This document shows, piece by piece, positions 1 through 8,725 of a stretch of DNA of 64,000 nt. The DNA lies in assembly GCA_008012315.1 (NCBI GenBank), contig SSEL01000006.1, positions 186,001 to 250,000 of the forward strand, in the 5' to 3' direction. This stretch comes from Rhodospirillaceae bacterium (GTDB lineage: Bacteria; Pseudomonadota; Alphaproteobacteria; Dongiales; Dongiaceae). Numbering within the stretch: the stretch's first letter is position 1; every line of letters begins with the position of its first letter. The notes below the pieces were generated by a model that saw nothing but the letters and a program-made list of their open reading frames with translations, ran no database searches and was not told where the DNA came from. Made by a program: the position numbers and the translations under genes.

Positions 1-1334
1 TCGACGAAGACCTGATCGATGCGATCAATGAGATCGACGAAGCCATGACCTTGGCGACGCTGGCCAATCATCAGCCGGTCATGGCCGGACAGATGGTGGC
101 GACGGTGAAAATCATCCCCTTCGCCGTTCCCGACAGCCTGTTGCAGAAGACCTGCGCCGTCGCCCGACGCGGCACCGCCAGCGTCCAGGTGGCGCCGTTC
201 AGGTCACACCGCATCGCCCTCATCCAGACGGTCCTGCCGACCTTGAAAGAGAGTGTCCTGGAGAAGACACGCGATATCACGGCGCGGCGTATCGCCGAAC
301 TTGGCAGCACATTGATCAGCGAGAAGCGTTGCGCACACCAGACCGAGCCGCTGCGATCCGCCATCGATGACAGCCTGAAGGAGCAGGCAGACCTCCTGCT
401 GATACTCGGCGCAAGCGCGATCACCGACCGCCTCGATGTCATTCCCGCCGCCGTGACGGCCCTGGGCGGCCATGTCGAGCAATTCGGCATGCCCGTCGAT
501 CCCGGCAATCTGTTGCTGCTGGCGAAGCTTGGCGACACGCCCGTCATCGGCCTGCCGGGATGCGCCCGGTCGCCTAAACGCAACGGCGTCGATTGGGTCC
601 TGCAGCGACTGGTCGCCGACCTCCCCGTCACCGCACGGGATATCCGCCGCATGGGTGTCGGCGGTCTGCTTGGGGAAATTCCCAGCCGCCCGCAGCCGCG
701 CCTCGGCGACAAACCACAGAATCGCCGGGACAGTGGCCGGCACATAGCCGCGGTCATTCTCGCCGCCGGCCAGTCCCGGCGCATGGGCCAGAACAAACTC
801 CTGCTCGACCTTAATGGCAAGCCCTTGCTCTGCCATGTCATCGATCAGGCGCTGGCATTGGAGTTTTCGGAAATCGTCGTGGTTGCCGGCCATCAGGTTG
901 ACGATATCCGTGCCGCGATCGGCGACCGTCCGGTGCGGATTGTCCTGGCGCCGGACTATGCCGACGGCATGAGCGCATCGCTCAAGGCCGGCATTGACAA
1001 TCTGAAGCCAGAGACCGATGCGGCGATGATCCTGCTCGGCGACATGCCGCAGGTGAGCGCCCCGCTCCTGCGCCGCATGATCGCCGCCTATAATCCGGTT
1101 GAAGGCCGTACCATCGTCCTGCCGGTACATGAGGGCAAACGTGGCAACCCGGTTCTCTGGGATCGCCGGTTTTTCCCTGAGATGCGGCAACTGGCCGGCG
1201 ATGTCGGTGCGCGCCATCTGATTGGCGAACATGCGGAACAGGTCGCGGAGATCGCCGTCGATGACCGAGCGATCTTGCGCGATATCGATACGCCGGAAGC
1301 CTATGCGAAATTACAGCAGGATCTGACTGCATGA
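1..1334 (+). CDS. Molybdopterin-binding / MobA-like nucleotidyltransferase fusion (5' partial)
   Basis: The reading frame is open from base 3, upstream of the first ATG at 45, so the gene starts outside the window. The N-terminal part has the shape of a MoeA/MogA-type molybdopterin-binding domain, including a VMAGQMVATVKIIPFAV segment just inside the window and a later LLLILGASAITDR stretch. The C-terminal ~200 residues form an NTP-transferase domain with the LAAGQSRRMG nucleotide-binding signature (about 759-788) and a GDMP metal-binding motif. This architecture is known for enzymes that cytidylate the molybdenum cofactor (MocA type) for xanthine-oxidase-family or formate dehydrogenases. The stop overlaps the next ATG (ATGA), so the two are likely co-translated. 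The exact nucleotide specificity is inferred. Confidence 0.85.
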   Translation, partial: DEDLIDAINEIDEAMTLATLANHQPVMAGQMVATVKIIPFAVPDSLLQKTCAVARRGTASVQVAPFRSHRIALIQTVLPTLKESVLEKTRDITARRIAELGSTLISEKRCAHQTEPLRSAIDDSLKEQADLLLILGASAITDRLDVIPAAVTALGGHVEQFGMPVDPGNLLLLAKLGDTPVIGLPGCARSPKRNGVDWVLQRLVADLPVTARDIRRMGVGGLLGEIPSRPQPRLGDKPQNRRDSGRHIAAVILAAGQSRRMGQNKLLLDLNGKPLLCHVIDQALALEFSEIVVVAGHQVDDIRAAIGDRPVRIVLAPDYADGMSASLKAGIDNLKPETDAAMILLGDMPQVSAPLLRRMIAAYNPVEGRTIVLPVHEGKRGNPVLWDRRFFPEMRQLAGDVGARHLIGEHAEQVAEIAVDDRAILRDIDTPEAYAKLQQDLTA

Positions 1335-1750
1335 GTGCGACGCTCTATCACCAGGCCCTGGTGCAACGCGCCAAGGCGGCTGTCGGCAAAGGCAGGCTGG
1401 ATAACGCGACCGCGAGCATCACGCTGGATAACCCACTTTGCGGCGATCGCGTCACCATCGACATTGAAAAATCCGGCGAACAGATCGGCGCGATCGGCCA
1501 TCATGTGCGCGGCTGCATTCTTTGCGAAGCCGCCGCGGCCACGATTGCCGAATATTGCCGCAATCGCGACCTCGGCAGCGCCCGCGCAATCCTGCCGGCG
1601 ATCCGCGCCATGATGCGGGATGGCGATGCCGCGCCGGCCGACTGGGCCTGCCTCGATATCTTCACGCCGGTCCATGCGACGAAAAGCCGGCGCGATTGCG
1701 TTTTATTGCCCTTCGAGGCTTTCGAGAAAGCGCTGGTCGCGGGGTCCTAG
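1331..1750 (+). CDS. NifU/SufU-like iron-sulfur cluster scaffold
   Basis: A 139-residue protein with the three-cysteine pattern of NifU-N/SufU scaffolds: NPLCGDR near residue 38, RGCILCEA near 60 and a C-terminal RRDCVLLPFEA. These cysteines would hold a transient Fe-S cluster in the cytoplasm. Its ATG lies inside the stop of the upstream molybdenum-cofactor gene, suggesting that it serves maturation of a molybdo-iron-sulfur enzyme such as formate dehydrogenase; that link is inferred. Length is typical for the family. A long hairpin follows directly, so transcription probably ends here. Confidence 0.85.
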   Translation: MSATLYHQALVQRAKAAVGKGRLDNATASITLDNPLCGDRVTIDIEKSGEQIGAIGHHVRGCILCEAAAATIAEYCRNRDLGSARAILPAIRAMMRDGDAAPADWACLDIFTPVHATKSRRDCVLLPFEAFEKALVAGS

Positions 1751-1804
1751 AGGCGGATCGTTTTAGACGGAATCGCTTTGCGATCTGTCTAAAACGATCC
1801 GCCT
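1751..1804 (+). terminator. Long inverted repeat, probable terminator
   Basis: Perfect 18-bp arms (1751-1768 and 1787-1804) enclose a smaller ATCGC/GCGAT stem. The hairpin starts one base after the NifU-like stop, and the convergent DUF523 gene ends at 1835. An AAAA/TTTT run lies inside the arms, so it could terminate from either side. A weaker TTAGACGGAT/ATCC..TCTAA relative occurs near 62888-62920, hinting at a dispersed element. Confidence 0.6.
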
Positions 1805-1834
1805 CTCATCCATAAGATAGAAGACGATCGCGCT

Positions 1835-2326
1835 CTAATCCGGCTGGCATCGCAGCCAGGATTCGGCCTCAGTCAATTGACTTTCATCGAAGACCAGAAT
1901 GCCGTGGCGGCGAAGCAAAGCTGCGGTGACGCCCTCGCCGGCAATGCGGCGGCCCTGGAAGCTGCCGTCATAGATCTCGCGGCCGCCACAGGACGGGCTG
2001 CGCTGCTTCAGGACGGCAATCTTGACGCCATGCTCTTGCGCCAGCCTGAGCGCCGCCGACGCCCCTTGCAGAAAAAATGTCGTCACGTCGCTGCCATCCG
2101 GCGTCACGATCCGCGCCGTACCGTCCAACACATCGCTCCCGCTGCCGCCCTCAATCTCGGCCGGTGGACGCGGCACCGCGAGGCCGCCGCGCAGTTCGGG
2201 GCAAATCGTCACCAGGCGCCCTTCCCGCTGCCAATCCGCCAGCAGGCCCCCGCCATCTCCGGCCGCGCGACCGTCATAGCGGACGGCTTCGCCCATGAGA
2301 CAGGCACTGACCAGAACCTTCCTCAT
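1835..2326 (-). CDS. DUF523 / TudS-like protein
   Basis: A 163-residue protein with the three conserved cysteine motifs of DUF523: SACLMG at the N-terminus, CPELRGG near residue 42 and SPSCGGREIYDG near 110. A characterised family member, TudS, is a 2-thiouracil desulfurase that uses a [4Fe-4S] cluster held by three cysteines, and all three are kept here. Desulfidase activity is therefore possible, but the substrate cannot be told from sequence. The start overlaps the stop of the upstream hydrolase (ATGA), making it the last gene of a three-gene minus-strand operon. Confidence 0.85.
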   Translation of the reverse strand: MRKVLVSACLMGEAVRYDGRAAGDGGGLLADWQREGRLVTICPELRGGLAVPRPPAEIEGGSGSDVLDGTARIVTPDGSDVTTFFLQGASAALRLAQEHGVKIAVLKQRSPSCGGREIYDGSFQGRRIAGEGVTAALLRRHGILVFDESQLTEAESWLRCQPD

Positions 2327-3138
2327 GCCGGCAATTCGGCGAGAAACTTCAAAACGGCTTCCGGCATGCCATGCTGCATCAGATCGTTATGGCCGGCATT
2401 GGTGGGGAACAAGCCGATCTTCGGTTCGTTGGCGCGTTCGAAGATGCTGCGGCCGAATTTGACGGCGGTCGTCATGTCGCGCTCGCCATGTATCAGCAGC
2501 AAGGGAATGCGCACATTGCCGATCTTGTCGATCGAGGCGAACTTGTCGCGGATCAGGCGGTTGTAAGCGAGATAAGGATAGCGCGCCCAGGCCGAGAGAT
2601 AGATCGAAGCCAGCGGTGCTTCCAGGATGATCGCCGCGGCCTGCCGCTCGATCGCCATCTGAATGGCGACGGCCGTGCCGAGCGATTCACCGAACAGGAT
2701 CAGGCGCGAGGCATCGACATTCTGCCCCGCCAGAAAATCGAGATTGGCGCGCGCCGCAGCATAAAAAGCCTGTTCGCTCGGTTTGCCGGCGTTGCCGCCA
2801 TATCCGGGATAGCCGACCAGCAGCGCGCCATAGCCGACGGTGAGATAGGGCAGAACCCGCTCCACCCGGCCGCCGACATGGCCGGCATTGCCGTGAAAAT
2901 AGATGATCGTCCGTCCGTCGTTGCGTGTCGCCGGGGCAAACCACGAGGTCAGTTTCGCGCCGCCCATCCCCTCGATCGAAACCGGCTGGAAGCGATCCGT
3001 CAAGGAGGCAATCGAGGCAAGTTCGGCCCGCTCCGGCGAAGCCGGAAAAATCAGTCGGCGCTGCATGAAAAACAGGGAAAGCAAAATGACGGTGTAAATG
3101 ACCGCCGCCGCCAACAACACCCAACCAATAAGCGACAT
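2323..3138 (-). CDS. Membrane-anchored alpha/beta hydrolase
   Basis: About 271 residues. An N-terminal transmembrane helix (LIGWVLLAAAVIYTVILLSL) is followed by an alpha/beta-hydrolase fold. The nucleophile elbow is GESLG (LFGESLGTAVAIQ), an HGERDMT segment supplies the acid region, and NAGHND supplies the histidine. It resembles the BEM46/YfhR-like peptidase-esterase group, whose substrates are mostly unknown. The start at 3138 is chosen because GAGG lies nine bases upstream; an ATG at 3144 is too close to it. It is flanked by a secreted protein upstream and the DUF523 gene downstream on the same strand. Confidence 0.8.
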   Translation of the reverse strand: MSLIGWVLLAAAVIYTVILLSLFFMQRRLIFPASPERAELASIASLTDRFQPVSIEGMGGAKLTSWFAPATRNDGRTIIYFHGNAGHVGGRVERVLPYLTVGYGALLVGYPGYGGNAGKPSEQAFYAAARANLDFLAGQNVDASRLILFGESLGTAVAIQMAIERQAAAIILEAPLASIYLSAWARYPYLAYNRLIRDKFASIDKIGNVRIPLLLIHGERDMTTAVKFGRSIFERANEPKIGLFPTNAGHNDLMQHGMPEAVLKFLAELPA

Positions 3139-3166
3139 AAGCATCAACCTCACGCAGAGCGTCCCG

Positions 3167-3577
3167 CTAATCGGGCAACTTGCCGTCGCGCCCGTAGGCT
3201 TCGAAGCGATCGAAAGCTGCCCGGCCTTCGGTCTTGCACCATAGACGCTGGCCGCCGAGACCGTGGTCAAGATATTCGATATCGATCGCGGTGGCAGCGG
3301 CAATCCGCGTCCGGCGATGCTCTTCTTCGGTCGGGTGGTCGCGTGCCAGCAGATCGGCCCGCATGGCGCGAAAGCCTTTGCCCGCCAGCGGTGTGATCAG
3401 ATTGCAATATTCCAGCAGGCCGCCGTCGTAATACATTCGGTAAAGCTCTGGAAATGGCTGGCCTTTTTCCGGCGGATCCTGCGCGCGGGTCGCGCCAAAC
3501 GGCATAACTGCCATAAATGACGACAAACCGACACAAACCATAATCTGAGCGCCAAGGCGTGTGAGCGTCGCCGTCAT
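3167..3577 (-). CDS. Secreted protein of unknown function
   Basis: A 136-residue protein with a clear signal peptide and a likely cleavage site after ATRAQ (residue ~33). The mature part contains two cysteines (LEYCNLIT and RLWCKTEG) that could form a periplasmic disulfide, and it is otherwise charged and helical. I do not recognise the family. A GAGGG ribosome site sits five bases before the ATG. It is the first gene of the minus-strand trio and is divergent from the formaldehyde dehydrogenase gene, so 3578-3735 holds both promoters. Confidence 0.7.
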   Translation of the reverse strand: MTATLTRLGAQIMVCVGLSSFMAVMPFGATRAQDPPEKGQPFPELYRMYYDGGLLEYCNLITPLAGKGFRAMRADLLARDHPTEEEHRRTRIAAATAIDIEYLDHGLGGQRLWCKTEGRAAFDRFEAYGRDGKLPD

Positions 3578-3735
3578 GCCAGCCCTCTTTGCCTGTCTCT
3601 GTCTCAGTGAATGGATGGTGTATTGTATTGTTCAGACTGAGCCTTGGCTTGCAAGATGACAAGCCATCTGAAACCATGCCCGCCGACCGAATCGGCTATC
3701 TGACACATTGACTATCTGACGTTGGGAGAATGATC

Positions 3736-4845
3736 ATGGATGTACGCGCCGCCGTGGCTCTGGAAGCCGGCAAGCCCCTCAGCATCGAAACCGTACAGCT
3801 CGCCGGCCCGAAGGCGGGTGAGGTTTTGGTTGAGGTGAAGGCGACGGGTCTGTGTCACACGGATTACTTCACCCTGTCGGGGGCCGATCCGGAGGGGCTG
3901 TTCCCGGCGATCCTGGGCCATGAAGGGGCCGGGATCGTGGTCGATGTGGGGCCCGGCGTGACGAGCCTGAAGAAGGGCGACCACGTGATCCCGCTCTACA
4001 CGCCCGAATGCCGGCAATGCGAATATTGTTTGAGCCAGAAGACCAATCTCTGCCAGGCGATCCGGGTGACCCAGGGCCAGGGGCTGATGCCGGACGGCTC
4101 CAGCCGCTTCTCGCTCGGCGGCAAGAAGGTGCATCACTATATGGGCACCTCGACCTTTGCCAATTACACCGTGGTGCCGGAGATCGCCTTGGCGAAGATC
4201 CGCGAGGACGCGCCCTTCGACAAGGTCTGCTATATCGGCTGTGGCGTCACCACCGGGATCGGCGCGGTGATCAACACCGCCAAGGTGGAGGCCGGCGCCA
4301 ATGTGGTGGTGTTCGGGCTGGGCGGGATCGGCCTCAACGTGATCCAGGGGGCCCGCATGGTGGGCGCCAACATGATCATCGGCGTCGACATCAACCCGGC
4401 CAGGAAGGCAATCGCCGAGAAGTTCGGCATGACCCATTTCGTCAACCCCAAGGAGGTCGAGGGCGATCTCGTCCCCTATCTGGTCAACCTGACCAAGGGC
4501 GGGGCCGATTACAGCTTTGAATGCATCGGCAATGTGACCCTGATGCGCCAGGCCCTGGAATGCTGCCACAAGGGCTGGGGCGTCTCGGTCATCATCGGGG
4601 TGGCCGGGGCCGGCCAGGAGATCTCGACCCGGCCGTTCCAGCTGGTGACCGGGCGGGTCTGGAAGGGCACCGCCTTCGGGGGCGCCCGGGGCCGCACCGA
4701 TGTGCCGAAGATCGTCGACTGGTACATGGATGGGAAGATCAATATCGACGATCTCATCACCCATACGATGCCCTTGGAAGACATCAACAAGGGCTTCGAG
4801 CTGATGAAGGCCGGCTCCTCGATCCGTGGCGTGGTGCTCTATTGA
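3736..4845 (+). CDS. frmA: S-(hydroxymethyl)glutathione dehydrogenase (class III alcohol dehydrogenase)
   Basis: Oxidises the spontaneous glutathione-formaldehyde adduct to S-formylglutathione with NAD+ in the cytoplasm. The 369-residue protein has the catalytic-zinc motif GLCHTD, GHEGAG, the structural-zinc cysteine cluster CRQCEYC plus NLC, and the Rossmann GLGGIGLNV. It ends with the family-typical SSIRGVVLY. The start at 3736 is preferred over 3730 because GGGAG lies seven bases upstream. The stop overlaps the start of S-formylglutathione hydrolase (TGATG), so the two steps are translationally coupled. It would take formaldehyde made by the XoxF system further downstream. Confidence 0.95.
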   Translation: MDVRAAVALEAGKPLSIETVQLAGPKAGEVLVEVKATGLCHTDYFTLSGADPEGLFPAILGHEGAGIVVDVGPGVTSLKKGDHVIPLYTPECRQCEYCLSQKTNLCQAIRVTQGQGLMPDGSSRFSLGGKKVHHYMGTSTFANYTVVPEIALAKIREDAPFDKVCYIGCGVTTGIGAVINTAKVEAGANVVVFGLGGIGLNVIQGARMVGANMIIGVDINPARKAIAEKFGMTHFVNPKEVEGDLVPYLVNLTKGGADYSFECIGNVTLMRQALECCHKGWGVSVIIGVAGAGQEISTRPFQLVTGRVWKGTAFGGARGRTDVPKIVDWYMDGKINIDDLITHTMPLEDINKGFELMKAGSSIRGVVLY

Positions 4846-5684
4846 TGGAAACCTTGGCCGAGCATGGCTGTTTCGGCGGCCGGCAGGGCTTCTACAGCCA
4901 TGCCTCGCGGGAGATCGGCCTCTCCATGCGCCTGGCCGTCTTCCTGCCGCCGCAGGCAAAGAATGGCCAGAAGCTGCCGGTCGTGACCTATCTGGCGGGG
5001 CTGACCTGCACCGAGGAGACCTTCCCGATCAAGGCCGGGGCGCAGCGCGTGGCGGCGGAACTGGGGCTGATCCTGGTCGCCCCCGATACCAGCCCGCGCG
5101 GCACCGACATTCCCGGCCAGGCGGAGAGCTGGGATTTCGGGGTCGGGGCCGGCTTCTATCTCGATGCCACCCAAGCCCCCTGGGCCAAGCACTGGCGCAT
5201 GGGCTCCTATGTGACCAAGGAGCTGCCCGCGCTGATCGGCGCCCATTTCCCGGCCGACATGTCCCGCCAGGGGATCTTCGGCCATTCCATGGGCGGGCAT
5301 GGGGCCCTCGTCTCGGCCCTGCGGAACCCCGGCCAGTACCGCTCGCTCTCGGCCCTGGCGCCGATCGCCGCGCCCAGCCAGTGCCCCTGGGGGCAGAAGG
5401 CCTTCGGCGGCTATCTCGGCCCCGACCAGGCCGGCTGGGCGTCCTATGACGCCACGGAACTGCTGAAAGCCACCGGGCCGTTCCCGGGCGAGATCCTGAT
5501 CGACCAGGGGCTGGACGACAAGTTCCTGGCCGAGCAGCTGCACCCGCATCTCTTCGAAGAAGCCGCCAGCCAGGCCGGACAGCAGCTCACCCTGCGCCGC
5601 CATCCGGGCTATGACCACGGCTACTTCTTCATCCAGTCCTTCATCGAGGACCATCTCAGGCATCACCATAAAATGCTGAGCTAG
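4845..5684 (+). CDS. fghA: S-formylglutathione hydrolase
   Basis: Hydrolyses S-formylglutathione to formate and glutathione, the second step of the glutathione formaldehyde pathway. The 279-residue esterase-D-type protein shows the nucleophile motif GHSMGGHG, an acid in DQGLDDKF and the histidine in HPGYDHGYFF. The start is set by the one-base overlap with the dehydrogenase stop and by alignment of [12 protein letters not shown] with family N-termini. No formaldehyde-activating Gfa gene is visible nearby, so adduct formation is probably spontaneous or encoded elsewhere. Confidence 0.95.
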   Translation: METLAEHGCFGGRQGFYSHASREIGLSMRLAVFLPPQAKNGQKLPVVTYLAGLTCTEETFPIKAGAQRVAAELGLILVAPDTSPRGTDIPGQAESWDFGVGAGFYLDATQAPWAKHWRMGSYVTKELPALIGAHFPADMSRQGIFGHSMGGHGALVSALRNPGQYRSLSALAPIAAPSQCPWGQKAFGGYLGPDQAGWASYDATELLKATGPFPGEILIDQGLDDKFLAEQLHPHLFEEAASQAGQQLTLRRHPGYDHGYFFIQSFIEDHLRHHHKMLS

Positions 5685-5789
5685 CGAATCATCGGCAACA
5701 AGAGTGAAACGGCATAGATGAAACGGGGCGGGGGCTACGGGCCGGAGCGAACAGGCGCGGCGTGAGAATGGCGGAGAGAGGGATGGCGC

Positions 5790-6416
5790 ATGATCAGGCT
5801 CTATGATTTCGAACTCTCCGGCAGTTGCTACAAAGTCCGTCTGCTGCTGAACATCCTCAAGGTCTCCTACGAAAAAATCCCCGTCGATTTCGCCAACAAG
5901 GAACAGAAGACACCGGCATTCACCCGGCTCAACCCGTTCGGCGAATTGCCGGTCCTGGAAGACGGCGATCTGCGCCTGCGCGACGCCCAGGCGATCATGA
6001 TCTATCTGGCGCGCAAATACGATAAATCCAATACTTGGTTTCCCGATGCCGCCGGGCCGATGGGCGAGATCTCGCAATGGCTGTCGACCGGCGGTAACGA
6101 GATGACGAATGCCGCCGGCGCGCGGCTGGTGAAGCTGCTTAATTATCCGCTCGATTTGCCGCGCCTGCAGGCCCGCGCCCATGGCGTCTTCCAGATCATG
6201 GATGACCATCTGGCGGACCGCGAATTCCTGGCGCTCGGCTATCCGACCATCGGCGACATCGCCTGTTTTCCCTATACGGCCCTGGCCGGCGAAGGCGATA
6301 TTTCGCTGAAGCCCTACAGCAACCTGCTGCGCTGGATCGACCGCATGAAGGGCATCCCCGGCTTCATCCCGATGCCCGGCATCCCGGCGATCCAGGCGAT
6401 CCAGGCGATGGTCTGA
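5790..6416 (+). CDS. Glutathione S-transferase family protein
   Basis: A 208-residue protein with an N-terminal thioredoxin-like GST fold (LYDFELSGSCYKVRLLL, then NPFGELPVLEDGD and the DAQAIMIYLA glutathione-contact segment) and a helical C-terminal domain (YPTIGDIACFPY). Its position beside glutathione-dependent formaldehyde oxidation suggests a role in one-carbon or electrophile stress; the substrate is unknown. The C-terminus IPAIQAIQAMV comes from a short in-frame repeat (GCGATCCAG). A palindromic-repeat region starts about 35 bp after the stop. Confidence 0.85.
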   Translation: MIRLYDFELSGSCYKVRLLLNILKVSYEKIPVDFANKEQKTPAFTRLNPFGELPVLEDGDLRLRDAQAIMIYLARKYDKSNTWFPDAAGPMGEISQWLSTGGNEMTNAAGARLVKLLNYPLDLPRLQARAHGVFQIMDDHLADREFLALGYPTIGDIACFPYTALAGEGDISLKPYSNLLRWIDRMKGIPGFIPMPGIPAIQAIQAMV

Positions 6417-6449
6417 GTGCTGTGGTCCGCGTCGGGCCTGGCTTCTGGA

Positions 6450-6972
6450 TGGACCCTCGGGTCAAGCCCGGGGGTGACAACCTGGTTTATGATTGGCATT
6501 GTGCGATGACTGGTACCGGTTTGTTGATAGCATGATGGCTGACATGGGCGCAGGTCGTCGGCAACCAGCTCACTTGTCACCCTCGGGCGTGACCCGAGGG
6601 CCCATCGAGACGATTGACGAACGTCGCCCGAGGAGCGGTGGTTCCAGTGCCCTTATTCGACATGGTGTCCGGCCTTTGCCGTGGACCCTCGGGTCGAGCC
6701 CGAGGGTGACAAGCGGGTTTTTCATTGGTGCCGTGCGATGATGGGTGGCTGTGTTGTTGATAGTGCGATAGGTGACATGGGCGCACGCGGCCGGCGACAC
6801 ACGCGATTGTCACCCTCGGGCTCGACCCGAGGGTCCATCGGGGCGGCTGATAAACGTTGCCCGATGAGCTGTCATTCCAGTGCCCTCATTCGACATCGCA
6901 CCCGGCCTCTACCATGGACCCTCGGGTCGAGCCCGAGGGTGACAACTGAGGGTGTGGTTGGCATCGTGCGAT
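6450..6972. repeat. Palindromic repeat cluster within a ~232-bp tandem duplication
   Basis: Five copies of a ~31-bp palindrome (core CCCTCGGGTCGAGCCCGAGG with 8-bp arms) occur at 6450-6480, 6574-6605 (inverted), 6682-6712, 6807-6837 (inverted) and 6915-6945. They sit in two diverged tandem units, about 6479-6710 and 6711-6944. The units share blocks such as GTGCGATGA, GACATGGGCGCA, CCAGTGCCCT and ATTCGACAT. A third unit begins at ~6950 with GGCATCGTGCGATG and runs into the start of the next gene. Similar GGGTC..GACCC palindromes are widespread in alphaproteobacterial genomes. The alternating orientation resembles REP/BIME elements. Confidence 0.85.
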
Positions 6973-7943
6973 GCATTCTGTCACTGCTGTTGCTGTGCTG
7001 CTTCTCCTTTTCAACACAAGCCGCCGAACTGCCGGCGGTGCGCGTTGGGCTGCTGCAATTCGGCACGGTGAACTGGGAGGTCAGCGTGATGCGCCGGGGG
7101 CTGGACGCGGCTCATGGCATCCGCCTGGCACCGGTCGATTTCGCCGATAAAGATGCGGCGACCTTGGCGCTGCTGAGCGGCGCGGTCGATGTGATCGTCA
7201 CCGACTGGCTCTGGGTGGCGCGGCAGCGCGCGGCACATAAGGATTTCACCTTCGTGCCGTTTTCCAGCGCAATCGGCGGTGTCGTAGCTGATCCGAAGCT
7301 CGGCATCAAGACGGTGAGCGATCTTGCCGGCCGCAAGCTCGGCATCGGCGGCGGGCCGGATGACAAGAGCTGGCTGTTGCTGCAAGCCTATGCGCGCAAG
7401 ACGGCGGGGATGGATCTGCGGCGCGCGGCCGATCTGCAATTCGCCGCACCGCCGATCCTGACCGAACTGGCGGCGCGTGGCCGGATCGACGCGGTCTTGA
7501 ATTTCTGGCAATTCAATGCCCAGCTTCAGGCAAAGGGCTTCGATGAGGTGATTTCGATTCGCAGCATCCTGCCGCAACTGGGTCTGGATCGGCCGCCCGC
7601 CTTGCTGGGCTGGGTCTTTCGCGAAAGCTGGGCGGCGTCCCATCCCAAGCTGGCGAAGGGCCTGCTGGACGCGTCCTTCGACGCCAAGGAGAAGCTGCGC
7701 CAGGATGATGCCAAGGGCGATGCCTTGTGGCAAAGCCTGCGGCCGCGGATGAAGGCGCCGGATGAAGCGCTGTTCGCGGCGCTGAAGGCCGGCTACCGCG
7801 CCGGCATGCCGGCAGGCTATGGCCCGGCGGATATCGCCGCCGCCAATGCCGCCTTCCATCTGATGGCGGAGATCGATCCGCGGGCGGTCGGCGGCCTCAC
7901 CGATTTGCCGCCGGGAACTTTCTGGACGGGATATCGCCGATGA
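6966..7943 (+). CDS. NitT/TauT-type ABC transporter substrate-binding protein
   Basis: A 325-residue SsuA/THI5-like periplasmic binding protein with a signal peptide (LSLLLLCCFSFSTQAA) and the family segments VRVGLLQFGTVNW, DVIVTDWLWVA and SDLAGRKLGIGGGPDDKSW. It is first in a three-gene transporter operon, overlapping the permease by ATGA. The frame is open back to 6681 through the repeat cluster, but that part reads as repeat sequence. The GTG at 6966, right before the hydrophobic core, is the most likely start, with a GAGGG about 13 bases upstream. GTG at 6954 is also possible. Placement between GST and xoxF suggests uptake linked to methanol metabolism; the ligand is unknown. Confidence 0.85.
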   Translation: MRCILSLLLLCCFSFSTQAAELPAVRVGLLQFGTVNWEVSVMRRGLDAAHGIRLAPVDFADKDAATLALLSGAVDVIVTDWLWVARQRAAHKDFTFVPFSSAIGGVVADPKLGIKTVSDLAGRKLGIGGGPDDKSWLLLQAYARKTAGMDLRRAADLQFAAPPILTELAARGRIDAVLNFWQFNAQLQAKGFDEVISIRSILPQLGLDRPPALLGWVFRESWAASHPKLAKGLLDASFDAKEKLRQDDAKGDALWQSLRPRMKAPDEALFAALKAGYRAGMPAGYGPADIAAANAAFHLMAEIDPRAVGGLTDLPPGTFWTGYRR

Positions 7944-8725
7944 CGGTCGGCAGCGGCATTGCGCAACCGGTGCCGCATCGCCAGCGCCTGCTGATCCGCT
8001 GCCTCTCGCTGATCGCCTTCTTCGTCTTCTGGCAGATCCTGGCCGTTGCCGTCGCCGATCCGGCCATGCTGCCGGGGCCTTTGCCGACGCTGCAAGTGGC
8101 CTGGTCGGAGATCCTGCATGGCGAGCTGCTTTATCATGTCGGCATCACCTTGCTGCGGGTGGCGGCGGCCTTTTGCGGCGCCATGATCGTCGGCGTCGCC
8201 ATCGGCATCACCTTCGGGCGGCTGGCGCTGGTCGACGATCTCTTCGACAGCTGGCTAGTGATCGCGCTCAACGTGCCGGCTCTGGTCACCATCGTCCTTT
8301 GCTATGTCTGGTTCGGCTTGAGCGAGGTGGCGGCAATCCTGGCCGTTGCCTTGAACAAGGCACCGACAGTGGTGGCGATCACGCGGGAAGGCGCCCGCTC
8401 GCTCGACCGTTCGCTGCTGGAAATGGCGACGGTTTTCCGGGTGCCGCGCTTGCGGGTGATCCGCCGCATCGTCCTGCCGCAGCTGGCGCCCAGCATCATG
8501 GCGGCGGCGCGGACCGGGCTTGCACTCACCTGGAAGATCGTGCTGGTGGTCGAGTTGCTGGGCCGGCCGGATGGCGTCGGCTTCCAGATCCGCCGCTACT
8601 TCAATTATTTCGACATCGCCGGCATCCTGGCCTATACGCTGGTTTTCGTCGCGGTCATCCTGGCGATCGAAAGCCTGATCCTGCGGCCGCTCGACCGGGA
8701 ATTGAGCCGATGGCGCAAAGCGTGA
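7940..8725 (+). CDS. ABC transporter permease (NitT/TauT type)
   Basis: A 261-residue integral membrane protein of the binding-protein-dependent transport family. It has about six hydrophobic segments and the cytoplasmic EAA-like loop (SLLEMATVFRVPRLRVIRRIVLPQLAP) that docks the ATPase. Its ATG overlaps the stop of the binding protein, and the ATPase gene starts inside its last codons, so the three form one translationally coupled unit. Substrate is unknown; SsuC/TauC-type permeases carry sulfonates, nitrate or thiamine precursors in other bacteria. Confidence 0.88.
   Translation: MTVGSGIAQPVPHRQRLLIRCLSLIAFFVFWQILAVAVADPAMLPGPLPTLQVAWSEILHGELLYHVGITLLRVAAAFCGAMIVGVAIGITFGRLALVDDLFDSWLVIALNVPALVTIVLCYVWFGLSEVAAILAVALNKAPTVVAITREGARSLDRSLLEMATVFRVPRLRVIRRIVLPQLAPSIMAAARTGLALTWKIVLVVELLGRPDGVGFQIRRYFNYFDIAGILAYTLVFVAVILAIESLILRPLDRELSRWRKA

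Noticed and set aside
4839..6209. 456-codon minus-strand frame across fghA and GST
   Set aside because: Mirror of two recognised genes; composition is low-complexity and lacks a ribosome site.
6450..6945. CRISPR array
   Set aside because: Repeats are palindromes in alternating orientation with homologous, not unique, spacers, and no cas genes are present.
6681..6965. N-terminal 95-codon extension of the ABC binding protein
   Set aside because: The extension is translated palindromic repeat; the signal peptide begins only at 6966.
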